From JAFAVZ01 sp036009105 (lineage in GTDB: Bacteria > Acidobacteriota > Thermoanaerobaculia > Gp7-AA8), in contig DASYMJ010000088.1 in NCBI GenBank assembly GCA_036009105.1, positions 1 through 28,776 on the forward strand: a stretch of 28,776 bases of DNA, in the 5' to 3' direction. The notes beneath the pieces are model-generated. The model searched no databases. It saw only the letters and a program-made list of their open reading frames with translations, and had not been told where the DNA came from. Below are positions 1 to 7,320 of the stretch, one piece after another (position 1 is the stretch's first letter; each line of letters starts with the position of its first letter). The position numbers were made by a program, and so were the translations under genes.

Positions 1-645
1 GCGATGGTGCAGCCGGACATGAAGAAGCTGGTCGCCTATTCGTCCGTCTCCCACCTCGGGTTCTGCGTGCTCGGCATCTTCGCCATGAACCAGGCGGCCA
101 TCGAGGGCTCCATCCTGCAGATGGTCAATCACGGCCTCTCCACCGGCGCGCTCTTCCTCCTCGTCGGCGTGATCTACGAGCGGCGCCACACGCGCCTGCT
201 GGCCGACTACGGGGGCCTGGCCCGCACCATGCCGGTCTACGCGACGCTGTTCGTCATCGCCATGCTCTCCTCGGTCGGACTGCCCGGCCTGAACGGCTTC
301 ATCGGCGAGTTCCTCATCCTGGCCGGCACATTCCAGGTGCATCCCTGGCTGGCCACCATCGCCGCCACGGGCGTCATCCTCGCCGCCATCTACCTCCTCT
401 GGCTCGTCCAGCGCGTCTTCTTCGGGCCGCTCACCAACGAGGAGAACCGCAACGTGCCGGACATCGCCTGGAACGAGCTGGCCGCCGTGGTGCCGCTCAT
501 CATCCTGATGGTGTGGATCGGCGTGCATCCGAATACGTTCCTCCAGAAGATGACCCCCAGCGTGCAGCAGCTGCTCGCGCAGGTGCGGGCGGAAGGACAG
601 GGCAAGACCTTGCTGGCGGAGAAGAAAATCGAGGTACGCCGATGA
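1..645 (+). CDS. nuoM: NADH-quinone oxidoreductase subunit M, C-terminal part
   Basis: This is the last 214 codons of the antiporter-like membrane subunit NuoM (ND4) of respiratory complex I; the gene is cut by the left window edge and is open from base 1. The first visible residues (VQPDMKKLVAYSSVSHLG) match the conserved segment that follows the discontinuous helix of NuoM/N/L proteins, and several hydrophobic helices follow, including one containing GLNGFIGEFLIL, typical of NuoM. The subunit is thought to pump protons in the distal membrane arm. Its TGA stop overlaps the nuoN ATG by 3 nt (ATGA), so the two are probably translationally coupled. NuoM is preferred over NuoL from the segment spacing and from the nuoN that follows directly. 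Confidence 0.95.
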   Translation, partial: AMVQPDMKKLVAYSSVSHLGFCVLGIFAMNQAAIEGSILQMVNHGLSTGALFLLVGVIYERRHTRLLADYGGLARTMPVYATLFVIAMLSSVGLPGLNGFIGEFLILAGTFQVHPWLATIAATGVILAAIYLLWLVQRVFFGPLTNEENRNVPDIAWNELAAVVPLIILMVWIGVHPNTFLQKMTPSVQQLLAQVRAEGQGKTLLAEKKIEVRR

Positions 646-2105
646 CGCTCCATCCCCTCCTGGAGGCGGGCTGGGTCAACGCCATCCTCCCCGAGATCAT
701 CCTCAGCATCACCGGCATGCTGCTCATCCTGATCGACGCTTTTGCGCCGCGCGCCAAGGGCGTGCTCGCGCCGATCGCGCTCCTCGGCTTCATCGCCGTG
801 TCGTGGATCGAGCGGCTGATGGATGTCGGCGGCCGCTTCTTCGGCGGCACGTACGAGATCAGCCCCATCACCCACATCTTCGACCTCGTCTTCTTCCTCA
901 CCGGCATGCTCGTCACGCTCTTCGCGCGCGAGTACCTGGACCGGGAGCGCATCGAGGGGGGCGACTTCTACGCGCTCCTGCTGTGGGGCACGGTCGGCAT
1001 GATGATGATGGCCAAGGGCCTCGACCTGCTCATCATCATCCTCGGTCTGGAGCTGCTCTCGGTCTGCATCTTCGTCCTGCTCGGATACCAGCGGAAGCTG
1101 CCCATCTCGAACGAGGCCTCGCTCAAGTACTTCCTGATGGGGGCGTTCGCCACCGGCTTCGTCCTCTACGGGACGGCGCTCTTCTACGGCGCGACGCAGT
1201 CGACGAACGTGACGGAGATGGGCCGCTGGTTCCAGGCCGCCGACGGCCCCACCCCTCTGCTGACCATCGCCTTCGTCCTGCTCCTGGCCGGCTTCGGCTT
1301 CAAGCTCGCCCTGGCGCCGTTCCATCCCTGGGCGCCCGATGTCTACCAGGGGGCGCCGACGCCGGTCGCGGCCTGGCTCTCCGTGGCGCCGAAGGCGGCC
1401 ACGCTCATCGCCCTGGTGCGGATCTTCTGGGCCATGGCGCCCATCCTTCCCCACACCTCGTGGATGAAGATGGTCGCCGCGATGGCCATCCTCTCCATGA
1501 TCGTCGGCAACGCGGTGGCCATCGTGCAGCGCGATCTGAAGCGGATGCTGGCCTACTCCGGCATCGCCCACGTCGGCTACATGACCATCGCCATGCTCAC
1601 CGTGCGCGATGACTCAGTGGCCGCAATCGCCGTCTATGCAGTCGTTTACGCGCTGATGAACGTCGGCGCGTTCGGCGTGGTCTCCATGCTGAGCAAGAAC
1701 CAGAACGACCCCCAGACCCTGGACGACATCGCCGGCCTCGGCTTCCGCCACCCGTTCTACGGCCTGGCCCTCGGCATCTGCATGTTCTCTCTCTCCGGCT
1801 TACCACCGACCGCGGGCTTCATCTCCAAGTTCTACATCTTCAAGACGGCGGTCGATTCAGGCCACACCACCGTGGCGCTGATCGGCATCCTGACCAGCAT
1901 CGTCTCGGTCTACTACTACCTGCGCGTCGTCTACTATCTGTACATGAAGGAGCCGGTGGCCGGAGCGGTGGTGGAGCCGGTGGGAGGCATCTTCGCCGCC
2001 GGCGCGCTGGCCATCTCCATGATCGGCATCCTGCTCATCGGCATCCTCCCTACCCCGCTGTTCCGGGTGGCGGGCGAGGCCGCGCGGCTGATGCTGCAAC
2101 CGTAA
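642..2105 (+). CDS. nuoN: NADH-quinone oxidoreductase subunit N
   Basis: This encodes a 487-residue antiporter-like membrane subunit of complex I (ND2/NuoN), in the usual NuoN size range. Family marks are visible: a helix with LGLELLS, the segment NEASLKYFLMGAF, the stretch KLALAPFHPWAPDVYQGAP with the helix-breaking proline region, and DLKRMLAYSGIAHVGYM. More than a dozen hydrophobic helices run along the protein. The start at 642 was chosen over an upstream in-frame ATG at 513 because it overlaps the nuoM stop (ATGA), has a GAGGT ribosome-binding site six bases upstream, and gives the expected N-terminus. It is the last gene of the upstream nuo segment and is followed after 18 nt by rex. 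Confidence 0.96.
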   Translation: MTLHPLLEAGWVNAILPEIILSITGMLLILIDAFAPRAKGVLAPIALLGFIAVSWIERLMDVGGRFFGGTYEISPITHIFDLVFFLTGMLVTLFAREYLDRERIEGGDFYALLLWGTVGMMMMAKGLDLLIIILGLELLSVCIFVLLGYQRKLPISNEASLKYFLMGAFATGFVLYGTALFYGATQSTNVTEMGRWFQAADGPTPLLTIAFVLLLAGFGFKLALAPFHPWAPDVYQGAPTPVAAWLSVAPKAATLIALVRIFWAMAPILPHTSWMKMVAAMAILSMIVGNAVAIVQRDLKRMLAYSGIAHVGYMTIAMLTVRDDSVAAIAVYAVVYALMNVGAFGVVSMLSKNQNDPQTLDDIAGLGFRHPFYGLALGICMFSLSGLPPTAGFISKFYIFKTAVDSGHTTVALIGILTSIVSVYYYLRVVYYLYMKEPVAGAVVEPVGGIFAAGALAISMIGILLIGILPTPLFRVAGEAARLMLQP

Positions 2106-2123
2106 TCGTCGACAGGTCGACCC

Positions 2124-2789
2124 ATGGCTCCCCGCGCGAACGGCAACGAAGCGATCTCGGAGATGACCACGGGGAGGCTCTCCGTCTATCTGCGCTGCCT
2201 GACCTACCTCGAGTCGGCGAACAAGCTGACCGTCTCCTCCGCCGAGCTGGCTGACCGTTTCCACCTCAACTCCGCGCAGATCCGGAAGGACCTGGCCTGC
2301 TTCGGCGAGTTCGGCACGCGCGGGGTGGGCTACAAGGTGGCCGATCTGAAGGACGCGCTCATCCACGAGCTCGGCCTGGACCGGACCCGCAAGGTCCTCA
2401 TCATCGGCGCCGGCAACCTCGGCATGGCCCTGGCCGACTACCGCGGCTTCAACGAGCGCGGCTTCCACATCGTGGGCATGGTGGACATCGACCCGGAGAA
2501 GTTCGGCCGCCGCTCGCGCAGCGGCGTGCCGGTCCTCCCCTACGACCAGATGCCGCAGATCGTCCGCCGCAACAACGTGGAGATCGGCATCCTCGCCGTC
2601 TCCACCGAAAGCGCGCAGGAGGCCTACGACGCCCTCATCGACACCGGCGTGCGGGCCATCCTCAACTTTGCCCCCGTCCAGATGCGCTACCAGCGCGGCG
2701 TGAAGGTGCGCAGCGTCGACCTGCGCATCAACCTGGAGTCGCTCTCGTTCTACCTCAAGAACGTGGAGGATGGGACCGCGATGGAGTAG
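2124..2789 (+). CDS. rex: Redox-sensing transcriptional repressor Rex
   Basis: This is a 221-residue Rex repressor, which senses the NADH/NAD+ ratio and releases DNA when NADH binds. The N-terminal winged helix carries the family block around residues 38-66 (SSAELADRF...QIRKDLACFGEFGTRGVGY). The Rossmann domain starts near residue 90 with the nucleotide loop GAGNLG, followed by MVDIDPEKFG, and the C-terminal domain-swap helix is present. A second possible start is at 2163; 2124 is kept because it lies 18 nt after nuoN with a weak AGGT upstream. The C-terminal tail (NVEDGTAME) lies in a DNA segment with a degenerate copy 1.4 kb downstream. A near-consensus Rex operator lies upstream of nuoB in this window, so complex I is a probable target. 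Confidence 0.96.
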   Translation: MAPRANGNEAISEMTTGRLSVYLRCLTYLESANKLTVSSAELADRFHLNSAQIRKDLACFGEFGTRGVGYKVADLKDALIHELGLDRTRKVLIIGAGNLGMALADYRGFNERGFHIVGMVDIDPEKFGRRSRSGVPVLPYDQMPQIVRRNNVEIGILAVSTESAQEAYDALIDTGVRAILNFAPVQMRYQRGVKVRSVDLRINLESLSFYLKNVEDGTAME

Positions 2790-2799
2790 CGCTGCCGGA
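2751..2799 (+). repeat. Direct repeat copy A (rex 3' end)
   Basis: This 49-nt segment covers the last codons, the stop and ten bases beyond rex. It aligns with 4162-4212 at 41 of 48 aligned columns, with gaps of 1 and 3 nt. Five of the seven mismatches are at wobble positions of the rex reading frame. Together the two copies bracket the gene at 2894-4123. Confidence 0.7.
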
Positions 2800-2880
2800 T
2801 GCTTGGCCCGGACACCTGCTGGCGTCCCTCCAGCAGCGCCGCGACGCGCCCAGGAGCGGATGAGGTGCGCTCAATACAGG

Positions 2881-2886
2881 TAGAAT
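2881..2886 (+). promoter_or_regulatory. -10 box of a probable leaderless gene
   Basis: TAGAAT stands 7 nt before the ATG at 2894, so transcription would start at or next to the start codon. No Shine-Dalgarno sequence and no convincing -35 hexamer is seen. The same arrangement recurs at other genes in the window. Confidence 0.5.
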
Positions 2887-2893
2887 TATTGCC

Positions 2894-4123
2894 ATGTTCT
2901 GGTCCAATGGCTTCTATGCCCGTGTCGATCCAAAGGGAAAATACCTCCGGCACGTCGTGCGCGCCGAGAATCTGATCGAGTCGGTGTTGCCGCAGTATCT
3001 GCAGGCGTGGCTCGACGGACAGTCCGGGGACGTCAAGCAGGTGGCATTCCGCCTCCTGACCACCAATCCGCGCCTGTTCGTGCAGATCGTATGGCTGCTC
3101 TGGTCGATGCGGCCGGAGGATCTGCCCGACGCCGCGAACGGCCGCGCCTGCGCGCAGTTGCTGATGCGGTTGGCGCAGTGGCAGCCGCCTGCTCCGCGCT
3201 CTCTGCAGGAGCACAGCGCCGATGTGACCGCCTGGCGTCACGGGGGCGAAGAGATGTTTCAGGTCGGCGGGTTCTCCTTCAAACAGGACTTTCTCCAGGG
3301 ATTGCTCCGTAATTTGCGCAGCCCGAAATCGCGGGCGCGGTACAACGCACAGAAGGACATCCGGGGCACCGACAATACCTTTTCGCAGAACCAGACGCTG
3401 ATCTATGCACCGTGGATCCTGCAGAACCGGGAGGCGATCCGCGCGCTGGCGCTGCAGATCGGCGAGTCCGAGGCCATCTTCAGTCTCGAGCGCGGCGGCT
3501 CTCTGGTGGCGGATCACATCATGGCTCATCTGCGCCGGAAGCCGGTGAACACGAAGTTGCCGAAGTCTCACCGGAACGACCAAATCGCGCGATTCAAAGA
3601 CGCCATTCGCAGCCACATCGGAGTGGACACACCCGGCCGTCAAGCGACGATTTCGGTGACCGAGACAGTAGTCGGCGGGACATCGGCGAACACCATTCTG
3701 CGAACCATCCCCGATCTGCTGAAGTCGCATTCGCAACTGCAGATTCAGTTTCTCTTCGAGCGTCACACGTGGCACAAAGACGATCAGCACGTTCCGTTGT
3801 TCGAGGAAATGCGGATCGCGGCGCAGGCTTCATCGTTCGATGTGTTTCCGGGCGAGCACATCAAGGTTCCGGGTCATGCCGACGCCCATCGTGTCAGCGC
3901 CTTCCTGGCGGCGGCGCGATACCTTCTGGGCGAAGACGTCGGCTATCAGCTCGCCTACGACGGCCAGCACGCCGGCGAGCCGCTGATCGTCTTCAACCAG
4001 GTCGGCCAATACCTCCGCGCCGTGCATATCCAGCCCTCCGGCGGCCGCACCGCGCGGGAAATCCTCATCCGCCTCGTCCTCGGCGTCTACGACGATTTTC
4101 TGGAAAGCGAAAACCTGTTGTAA
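2894..4123 (+). CDS. Uncharacterised protein with phosphoribosyltransferase-like segment
   Basis: I do not recognise this 409-residue protein as a named family. Two segments in its middle recall type I phosphoribosyltransferases. AIFSLERGGSLVADHIMAHL (about residues 195-214) looks like the first strand and RGG loop. ISVTETVVGGTSANTIL (about 252-268) looks like the PRPP-binding loop, though the usual acidic pair is replaced by T-E and the loop is about one residue short. The region between could be the flexible hood. No signal peptide or membrane helix is evident. Base composition over roughly 2880-3880 is visibly less GC-rich than the neighbours, returning to normal towards the 3' end, which could indicate transfer. 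The gene stands alone between two copies of the rex 3' end, with a -10-like box 7 nt before the ATG. The coding call is firm; the fold assignment is tentative. Confidence 0.75.
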   Translation: MFWSNGFYARVDPKGKYLRHVVRAENLIESVLPQYLQAWLDGQSGDVKQVAFRLLTTNPRLFVQIVWLLWSMRPEDLPDAANGRACAQLLMRLAQWQPPAPRSLQEHSADVTAWRHGGEEMFQVGGFSFKQDFLQGLLRNLRSPKSRARYNAQKDIRGTDNTFSQNQTLIYAPWILQNREAIRALALQIGESEAIFSLERGGSLVADHIMAHLRRKPVNTKLPKSHRNDQIARFKDAIRSHIGVDTPGRQATISVTETVVGGTSANTILRTIPDLLKSHSQLQIQFLFERHTWHKDDQHVPLFEEMRIAAQASSFDVFPGEHIKVPGHADAHRVSAFLAAARYLLGEDVGYQLAYDGQHAGEPLIVFNQVGQYLRAVHIQPSGGRTAREILIRLVLGVYDDFLESENLL

Positions 4124-4161
4124 CGGCCTTCTCCGGCAGGCGCGGAACGATGACAATGAGC

Positions 4162-4212
4162 TACCTCAGAGCGTGGAGGACGGCACGGCCGTGGAGTAGC
4201 GGTACAGCCGGA
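4162..4212 (+). repeat. Direct repeat copy B (degenerate rex 3' end)
   Basis: This is a second copy of the segment at 2751-2799. Read in the matching plus-strand frame it still spells VEDGTAVE followed by TAG, compared with VEDGTAME and TAG in rex, without any upstream rex sequence. On the minus strand it supplies the last residues (YRYSTAVPSSTL) of the membrane protein gene. The core also contains the 10-nt palindrome CACGGCCGTG. Confidence 0.7.
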
Positions 4213-4711
4213 GCAACGCCAGCACGATGAGCACCACGCCACTGGCGAGGAACAGCGCCGTCTTGACCGGCGTGGCCACGCTGGCGATCCAGGCCAGCGC
4301 CGGCGGCACGGTCTGCGACTTCCTGTAGTGCACGATCATGCCGATCACGGAGACGTTCTCGCAGTAGTCGAAGATCGCCGTGGCGAACGGCAGGACGACC
4401 AGCGAGTGCGGCGCGCTCTTGCCCAGCCAGACGATGCCCACCGCGAAGGTCAGCGAATAGATGATGGGGAAGGCGAGATCGAGCGTCGATTCCTGGCGGA
4501 GGTAGATGTCGATGTTCGAGCCGAACTTCTTCAGGATGTCCGGCGCATCGGACGGCTTGTAGAAGCCGCGCCCGTCGAAGCTCTTCGCCGGCGCGTAGGC
4601 GGCGTTGAAGCGCTTGAAGCCGATCCGGCAAAGGCCGAATGCGATGACGAGAGCGAGGAACACCCACCCATTCGCGAATCTCGCCAGAAGAGCCCACAGC
4701 CGTTCGATCAT
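4166..4711 (-). CDS. Membrane protein of unknown function
   Basis: This is a 181-residue protein with about four predicted transmembrane helices (roughly residues 15-33, 80-97, 101-125 and 138-163). Between helices one and two lies an extramembrane segment of about 45 residues containing FDGRGFYKPSDAPDILKKFG. A conserved-looking FDYCENVSVIGMI stretch in helix three has two acidic residues inside a hydrophobic segment. I cannot assign a family. The last residues (YRYSTAVPSSTL) are encoded by the antisense strand of the degenerate rex-end repeat, so the original C-terminus may have differed. A GATAAT box lies 10 nt before the ATG. It is divergent from the YjbR-like gene. Confidence 0.75.
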   Translation of the reverse strand: MIERLWALLARFANGWVFLALVIAFGLCRIGFKRFNAAYAPAKSFDGRGFYKPSDAPDILKKFGSNIDIYLRQESTLDLAFPIIYSLTFAVGIVWLGKSAPHSLVVLPFATAIFDYCENVSVIGMIVHYRKSQTVPPALAWIASVATPVKTALFLASGVVLIVLALLRLYRYSTAVPSSTL

Positions 4712-4755
4712 GATGGAGATGATTATCGCCGCGGAACGATGTACGGTGGAAGTCG

Positions 4756-5073
4756 ATGACCGAGAATGATTTTCGCCAGTTCGCCCTGGGCCTGCCGGAT
4801 GTGCTGGAGAGCTCCCACATGGAGCACGCCGACTTTCGCGCCGGCGGCAGGATCTTCGCCACCCTTCCCAAGCCGGGCGTGGGGATGGTGAAGCTGACGC
4901 CGGACGAGCAGGAGGTCTTCATGCGCGCGCACCCGGAGGCGTTCACGCCGGCGAGCGGCGCGTGGGGACGGCAGGGATCGACGCTGGTCATCCTGCAGGC
5001 CATCCCCGAGGCGGTGATGCGCGACGCGTTGCGGGCGGCGCATCAGAACGTCTCGCGCAAGAAGAAAAAATAG
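4756..5073 (+). CDS. MmcQ/YjbR family protein
   Basis: This is a 105-residue protein of the MmcQ/YjbR (DUF419) family, small cytoplasmic proteins with a CyaY-like double-wing DNA-binding fold and no settled biochemical role. Family signs are the N-terminal FALGLPDVLESSHMEHADFRAGG, the central strand RIFATL...GMVKLTPDEQ, and the late WGRQGSTLVILQAIP block. A basic tail (SRKKKK) ends the protein. GGAAG stands a few bases before the ATG, and a TACGGT box lies 8 nt upstream of it, so either an SD-led or a leaderless start is possible. The TAG stop directly abuts the stop of the convergent kinase gene with no base between them. Confidence 0.88.
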   Translation: MTENDFRQFALGLPDVLESSHMEHADFRAGGRIFATLPKPGVGMVKLTPDEQEVFMRAHPEAFTPASGAWGRQGSTLVILQAIPEAVMRDALRAAHQNVSRKKKK

Positions 5074-7194
5074 TCAGCGCACCGCGGCCGACAAACGGAG
5101 CTCCAGCTCGCGCAGCGCCGTCTCCAGGCGCGGCATCACCGAGGCGGCGCGCGCGAAGTCGTCGGCGCGGGCGGCGTCTTCCAACTCCCTGGCCAGCGCG
5201 ATCGAGGGATCGCCGGCGAAGTTGCTCACCGCCCCTTTCACCGTATGAACGTGGCGCTGCAGGCCGATCGCGTCGCGGGCGGTGATCGCGGTGCGCATCC
5301 CTTCCACCAGCGGGGGCGTCTGTTTCGAGAAGGCCTCGCTCACGCGCGCCAGCAGCTTCACGTTGCCGCCCACGGCCGCGAGGAGCGCCTCGCTGAGCGG
5401 CGGCGGCTCCGGCTCGCCGAGGAAAGCGGCAAGCTGGCCCAGTCCGAGAGGCTTGGTCAGCACCTCGTCCATGCCGGATTCGAGGCAGCGCTCCCGGTCC
5501 TCCCGGCTGGTATGGGCGGTGAGAGCGAGGATGCGCGTGCGGCCGTGCTTCTCGTTCTCGCGGTAACGGCGCGTCACCTCCAGGCCGTCGAGGTTCGGCA
5601 TCTGCACGTCCATCAGCACCACGTCGAAGCGCTCGCGCGTCATCATCTTCAGCGCCTCGGCGCCGTCGGAGGCGACCGAGACGTCGTGGCCGATGCGGCG
5701 CAGCGCCTCGGCGGCGAACTCCTGATTGACCGGATGGTCCTCCGCGACCAGCACGCGCATGCGGCGCGAGGGCAGGGTGATGGCGGGCATCCGTCCGGAG
5801 GAGCGCGCCGAGCGGCGCGGCGTCGCGCCCGGCTGCAGCCCGGCCACCACGGTGAAGGAGAAGGTGCTCCCCTTCCCCGGCTGGCTCACCACCTCCACCT
5901 GCCCGCCCATCGCCTCGATCACCCGCGCGGCGATGGCCAAGCCGAGGCCGGAGCCGCCGAAGCGGCGCGAATGCGAGCTGTCCGCCTGCGTGAACGGCTG
6001 GAAGATGGCCGCCTGCTTCGCCGGATCGATGCCGATGCCGGTATCGCGCACGTCGAAGCGGATGGTGACCCGCTCTTCATCCGCCCTGGAGGAGAACACG
6101 TGGACGGCGATGCCGCCCGAGGAGGTGAACTTGATGGCGTTGCCGATCAGGTTGGTCAGGATCTGGCGCAGGCGGACGGGATCGGTGTTGATGGTGTCGG
6201 GCAGGTGGCGGTCCACTTCCCAGCTCAGGGTCAGCCCTTTGGACGAGGCGCTGACGTCGAGCGGCTCCATCGTGTTCTGCAGCAGCTCGCGCAGCGAGAA
6301 GAACTCGGTCTCCAGATCGATCTTGCGGGCCTCGATCTTGGCGAAGTCGAGCAGGTCGTCGATGGTGATGAGGAGCGACTCGGCGGAGCGGCGGGCGAGC
6401 TCGATCTGCCGCGCGCGGCCGGGCGAGGTCTCGCCGTCGCGGGCCAGCTGGAGCATGCCGAGCACGGCGTGCAGCGGCGTGCGCATCTCGTGCGACATGT
6501 TGGTCAGGAACTCGCTCTTCGCCGCGCTCGCCGCCTCGGCGCGGGCGCTGGCCTCGCGCAGCTCCGCCGACTGCTTCTCCATCTGCAGGATCGAGTCGCG
6601 CGACATGCGGATGGCGTCGCGCATCTGCACCCGCCGGCGCTCCGCGGTGCGCGCGGCGAGGGCGATGTAGATGGTGGCCAGGGCGATGAAAAGCAGGCGG
6701 ACGGCGATCTCGCTGGCGGCGACCGGCCGGCCGTCGACGAGGACCACCCAGGCGAACATCGCGCCGTAGCAGAGGAGGCTGAGCAGGCCGAAGGCGAGGC
6801 AGCGGCGCACGGTGGTCTGCACCTGGTCGGCCACGCGCATGAGGTAGATGAAGAAGAGCCAGCTCCGCTCCGCGCCGGTGAAGTAGATGGCGAACGTCCA
6901 GACCACGATGTCGAAGAAGAGGAAGAAGAGGCCGAGGTCGCGCGGCAGGACGGGGCGGTAGAACGCGAGGAGCGCGGCCCAGGAGAGCGCGCAGTAGACG
7001 AAGAGGATGATGCTGACGACGATGAACGGCCGCAGCGCGGCTTGGCCGAGGAGGTAGCGGTTGTGCAGGAAGACGGCGAAGGCGAGGATAATCGAGCCGA
7101 GCAGCCGGATGAGCGGCAGCTCGAAGACCATGAGCCGGTAGGCACGCTCGGCGCGCCTCGCCTCGATCTCATCGGGATGGATGGCGATGGACAT
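5074..7194 (-). CDS. Hybrid sensor histidine kinase with receiver and Hpt domains
   Basis: This is a 706-residue membrane-bound sensor kinase. Residues about 25-182 hold roughly six hydrophobic helices forming the N-terminal input module, with no recognisable periplasmic or PAS sensor. A coiled linker (about 183-228) leads to the HisKA domain with phospho-acceptor H235 in SHEMRTPLH. The ATPase domain follows, with N-box N352 (NLIGNAIKF), G1 box DTGIGID (384-390) and G2 GSGLGLA (414-420). A receiver domain (about 478-590) has D529 in LMDVQMP and K581. A C-terminal Hpt domain carries H650 in HTVKG. The protein thus holds His, Asp and His stations of a phosphorelay and needs an external receiver as output. 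The regulator encoded directly upstream on the same strand carries such a receiver and is the likely partner. Confidence 0.95.
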   Translation of the reverse strand: MSIAIHPDEIEARRAERAYRLMVFELPLIRLLGSIILAFAVFLHNRYLLGQAALRPFIVVSIILFVYCALSWAALLAFYRPVLPRDLGLFFLFFDIVVWTFAIYFTGAERSWLFFIYLMRVADQVQTTVRRCLAFGLLSLLCYGAMFAWVVLVDGRPVAASEIAVRLLFIALATIYIALAARTAERRRVQMRDAIRMSRDSILQMEKQSAELREASARAEAASAAKSEFLTNMSHEMRTPLHAVLGMLQLARDGETSPGRARQIELARRSAESLLITIDDLLDFAKIEARKIDLETEFFSLRELLQNTMEPLDVSASSKGLTLSWEVDRHLPDTINTDPVRLRQILTNLIGNAIKFTSSGGIAVHVFSSRADEERVTIRFDVRDTGIGIDPAKQAAIFQPFTQADSSHSRRFGGSGLGLAIAARVIEAMGGQVEVVSQPGKGSTFSFTVVAGLQPGATPRRSARSSGRMPAITLPSRRMRVLVAEDHPVNQEFAAEALRRIGHDVSVASDGAEALKMMTRERFDVVLMDVQMPNLDGLEVTRRYRENEKHGRTRILALTAHTSREDRERCLESGMDEVLTKPLGLGQLAAFLGEPEPPPLSEALLAAVGGNVKLLARVSEAFSKQTPPLVEGMRTAITARDAIGLQRHVHTVKGAVSNFAGDPSIALARELEDAARADDFARAASVMPRLETALRELELRLSAAVR

Positions 7195-7241
7195 TGCGGA
7201 CAGCCAATGTTAGCGCTTCGAGGCGCCAGCAGGCGTTCGCA

Positions 7242-7315
7242 AACGATGAACGATGAAGGATGAACGATGAACCCCGCCCACCCTGTTCATCGTTCATCCT
7301 TCATCGTTCATCGTT
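7242..7315. repeat. Heptamer-built hairpin, 31-bp perfect arms
   Basis: Arm one (7242-7272) and arm two (7285-7315) are perfect reverse complements around a 12-nt loop. Each arm is made of 7-bp units of the form AACGATG, with one AAGGATG variant. It lies between the regulator and kinase genes, both on the minus strand. There is no T-run, so a simple intrinsic terminator is not indicated. The arms are identical to those at 21878-21963. Confidence 0.9.
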
Positions 7316-7320
7316 GGAAG

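Noticed and set aside
390..1571. Long minus-strand open frames over nuoM/nuoN, and similar long frames opposite most genes
   Set aside because: They are antisense shadows of GC-rich genes: low-complexity Arg/Gly/His/Asp-rich translations without family motifs, overlapping genes with clear conserved motifs.
2816..2836. Hairpin after rex (7-bp stem CTGCTGG/CCAGCAG) as a terminator
   Set aside because: The stem is short, no T-run follows, and such stems are common by chance in this GC-rich DNA.
2750..3790. 346-codon minus-strand frame opposite the PRTase-like gene
   Set aside because: The plus-strand frame has a -10 box, a natural N-terminus and recognisable motifs; the minus frame runs into the rex 3' end and has no domain signs.
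7242..7315. Intrinsic terminator or CRISPR-like repeat
   Set aside because: There is no T-run after the stem, and the units are contiguous 7-mers without spacers, so neither a standard terminator nor a CRISPR array fits.
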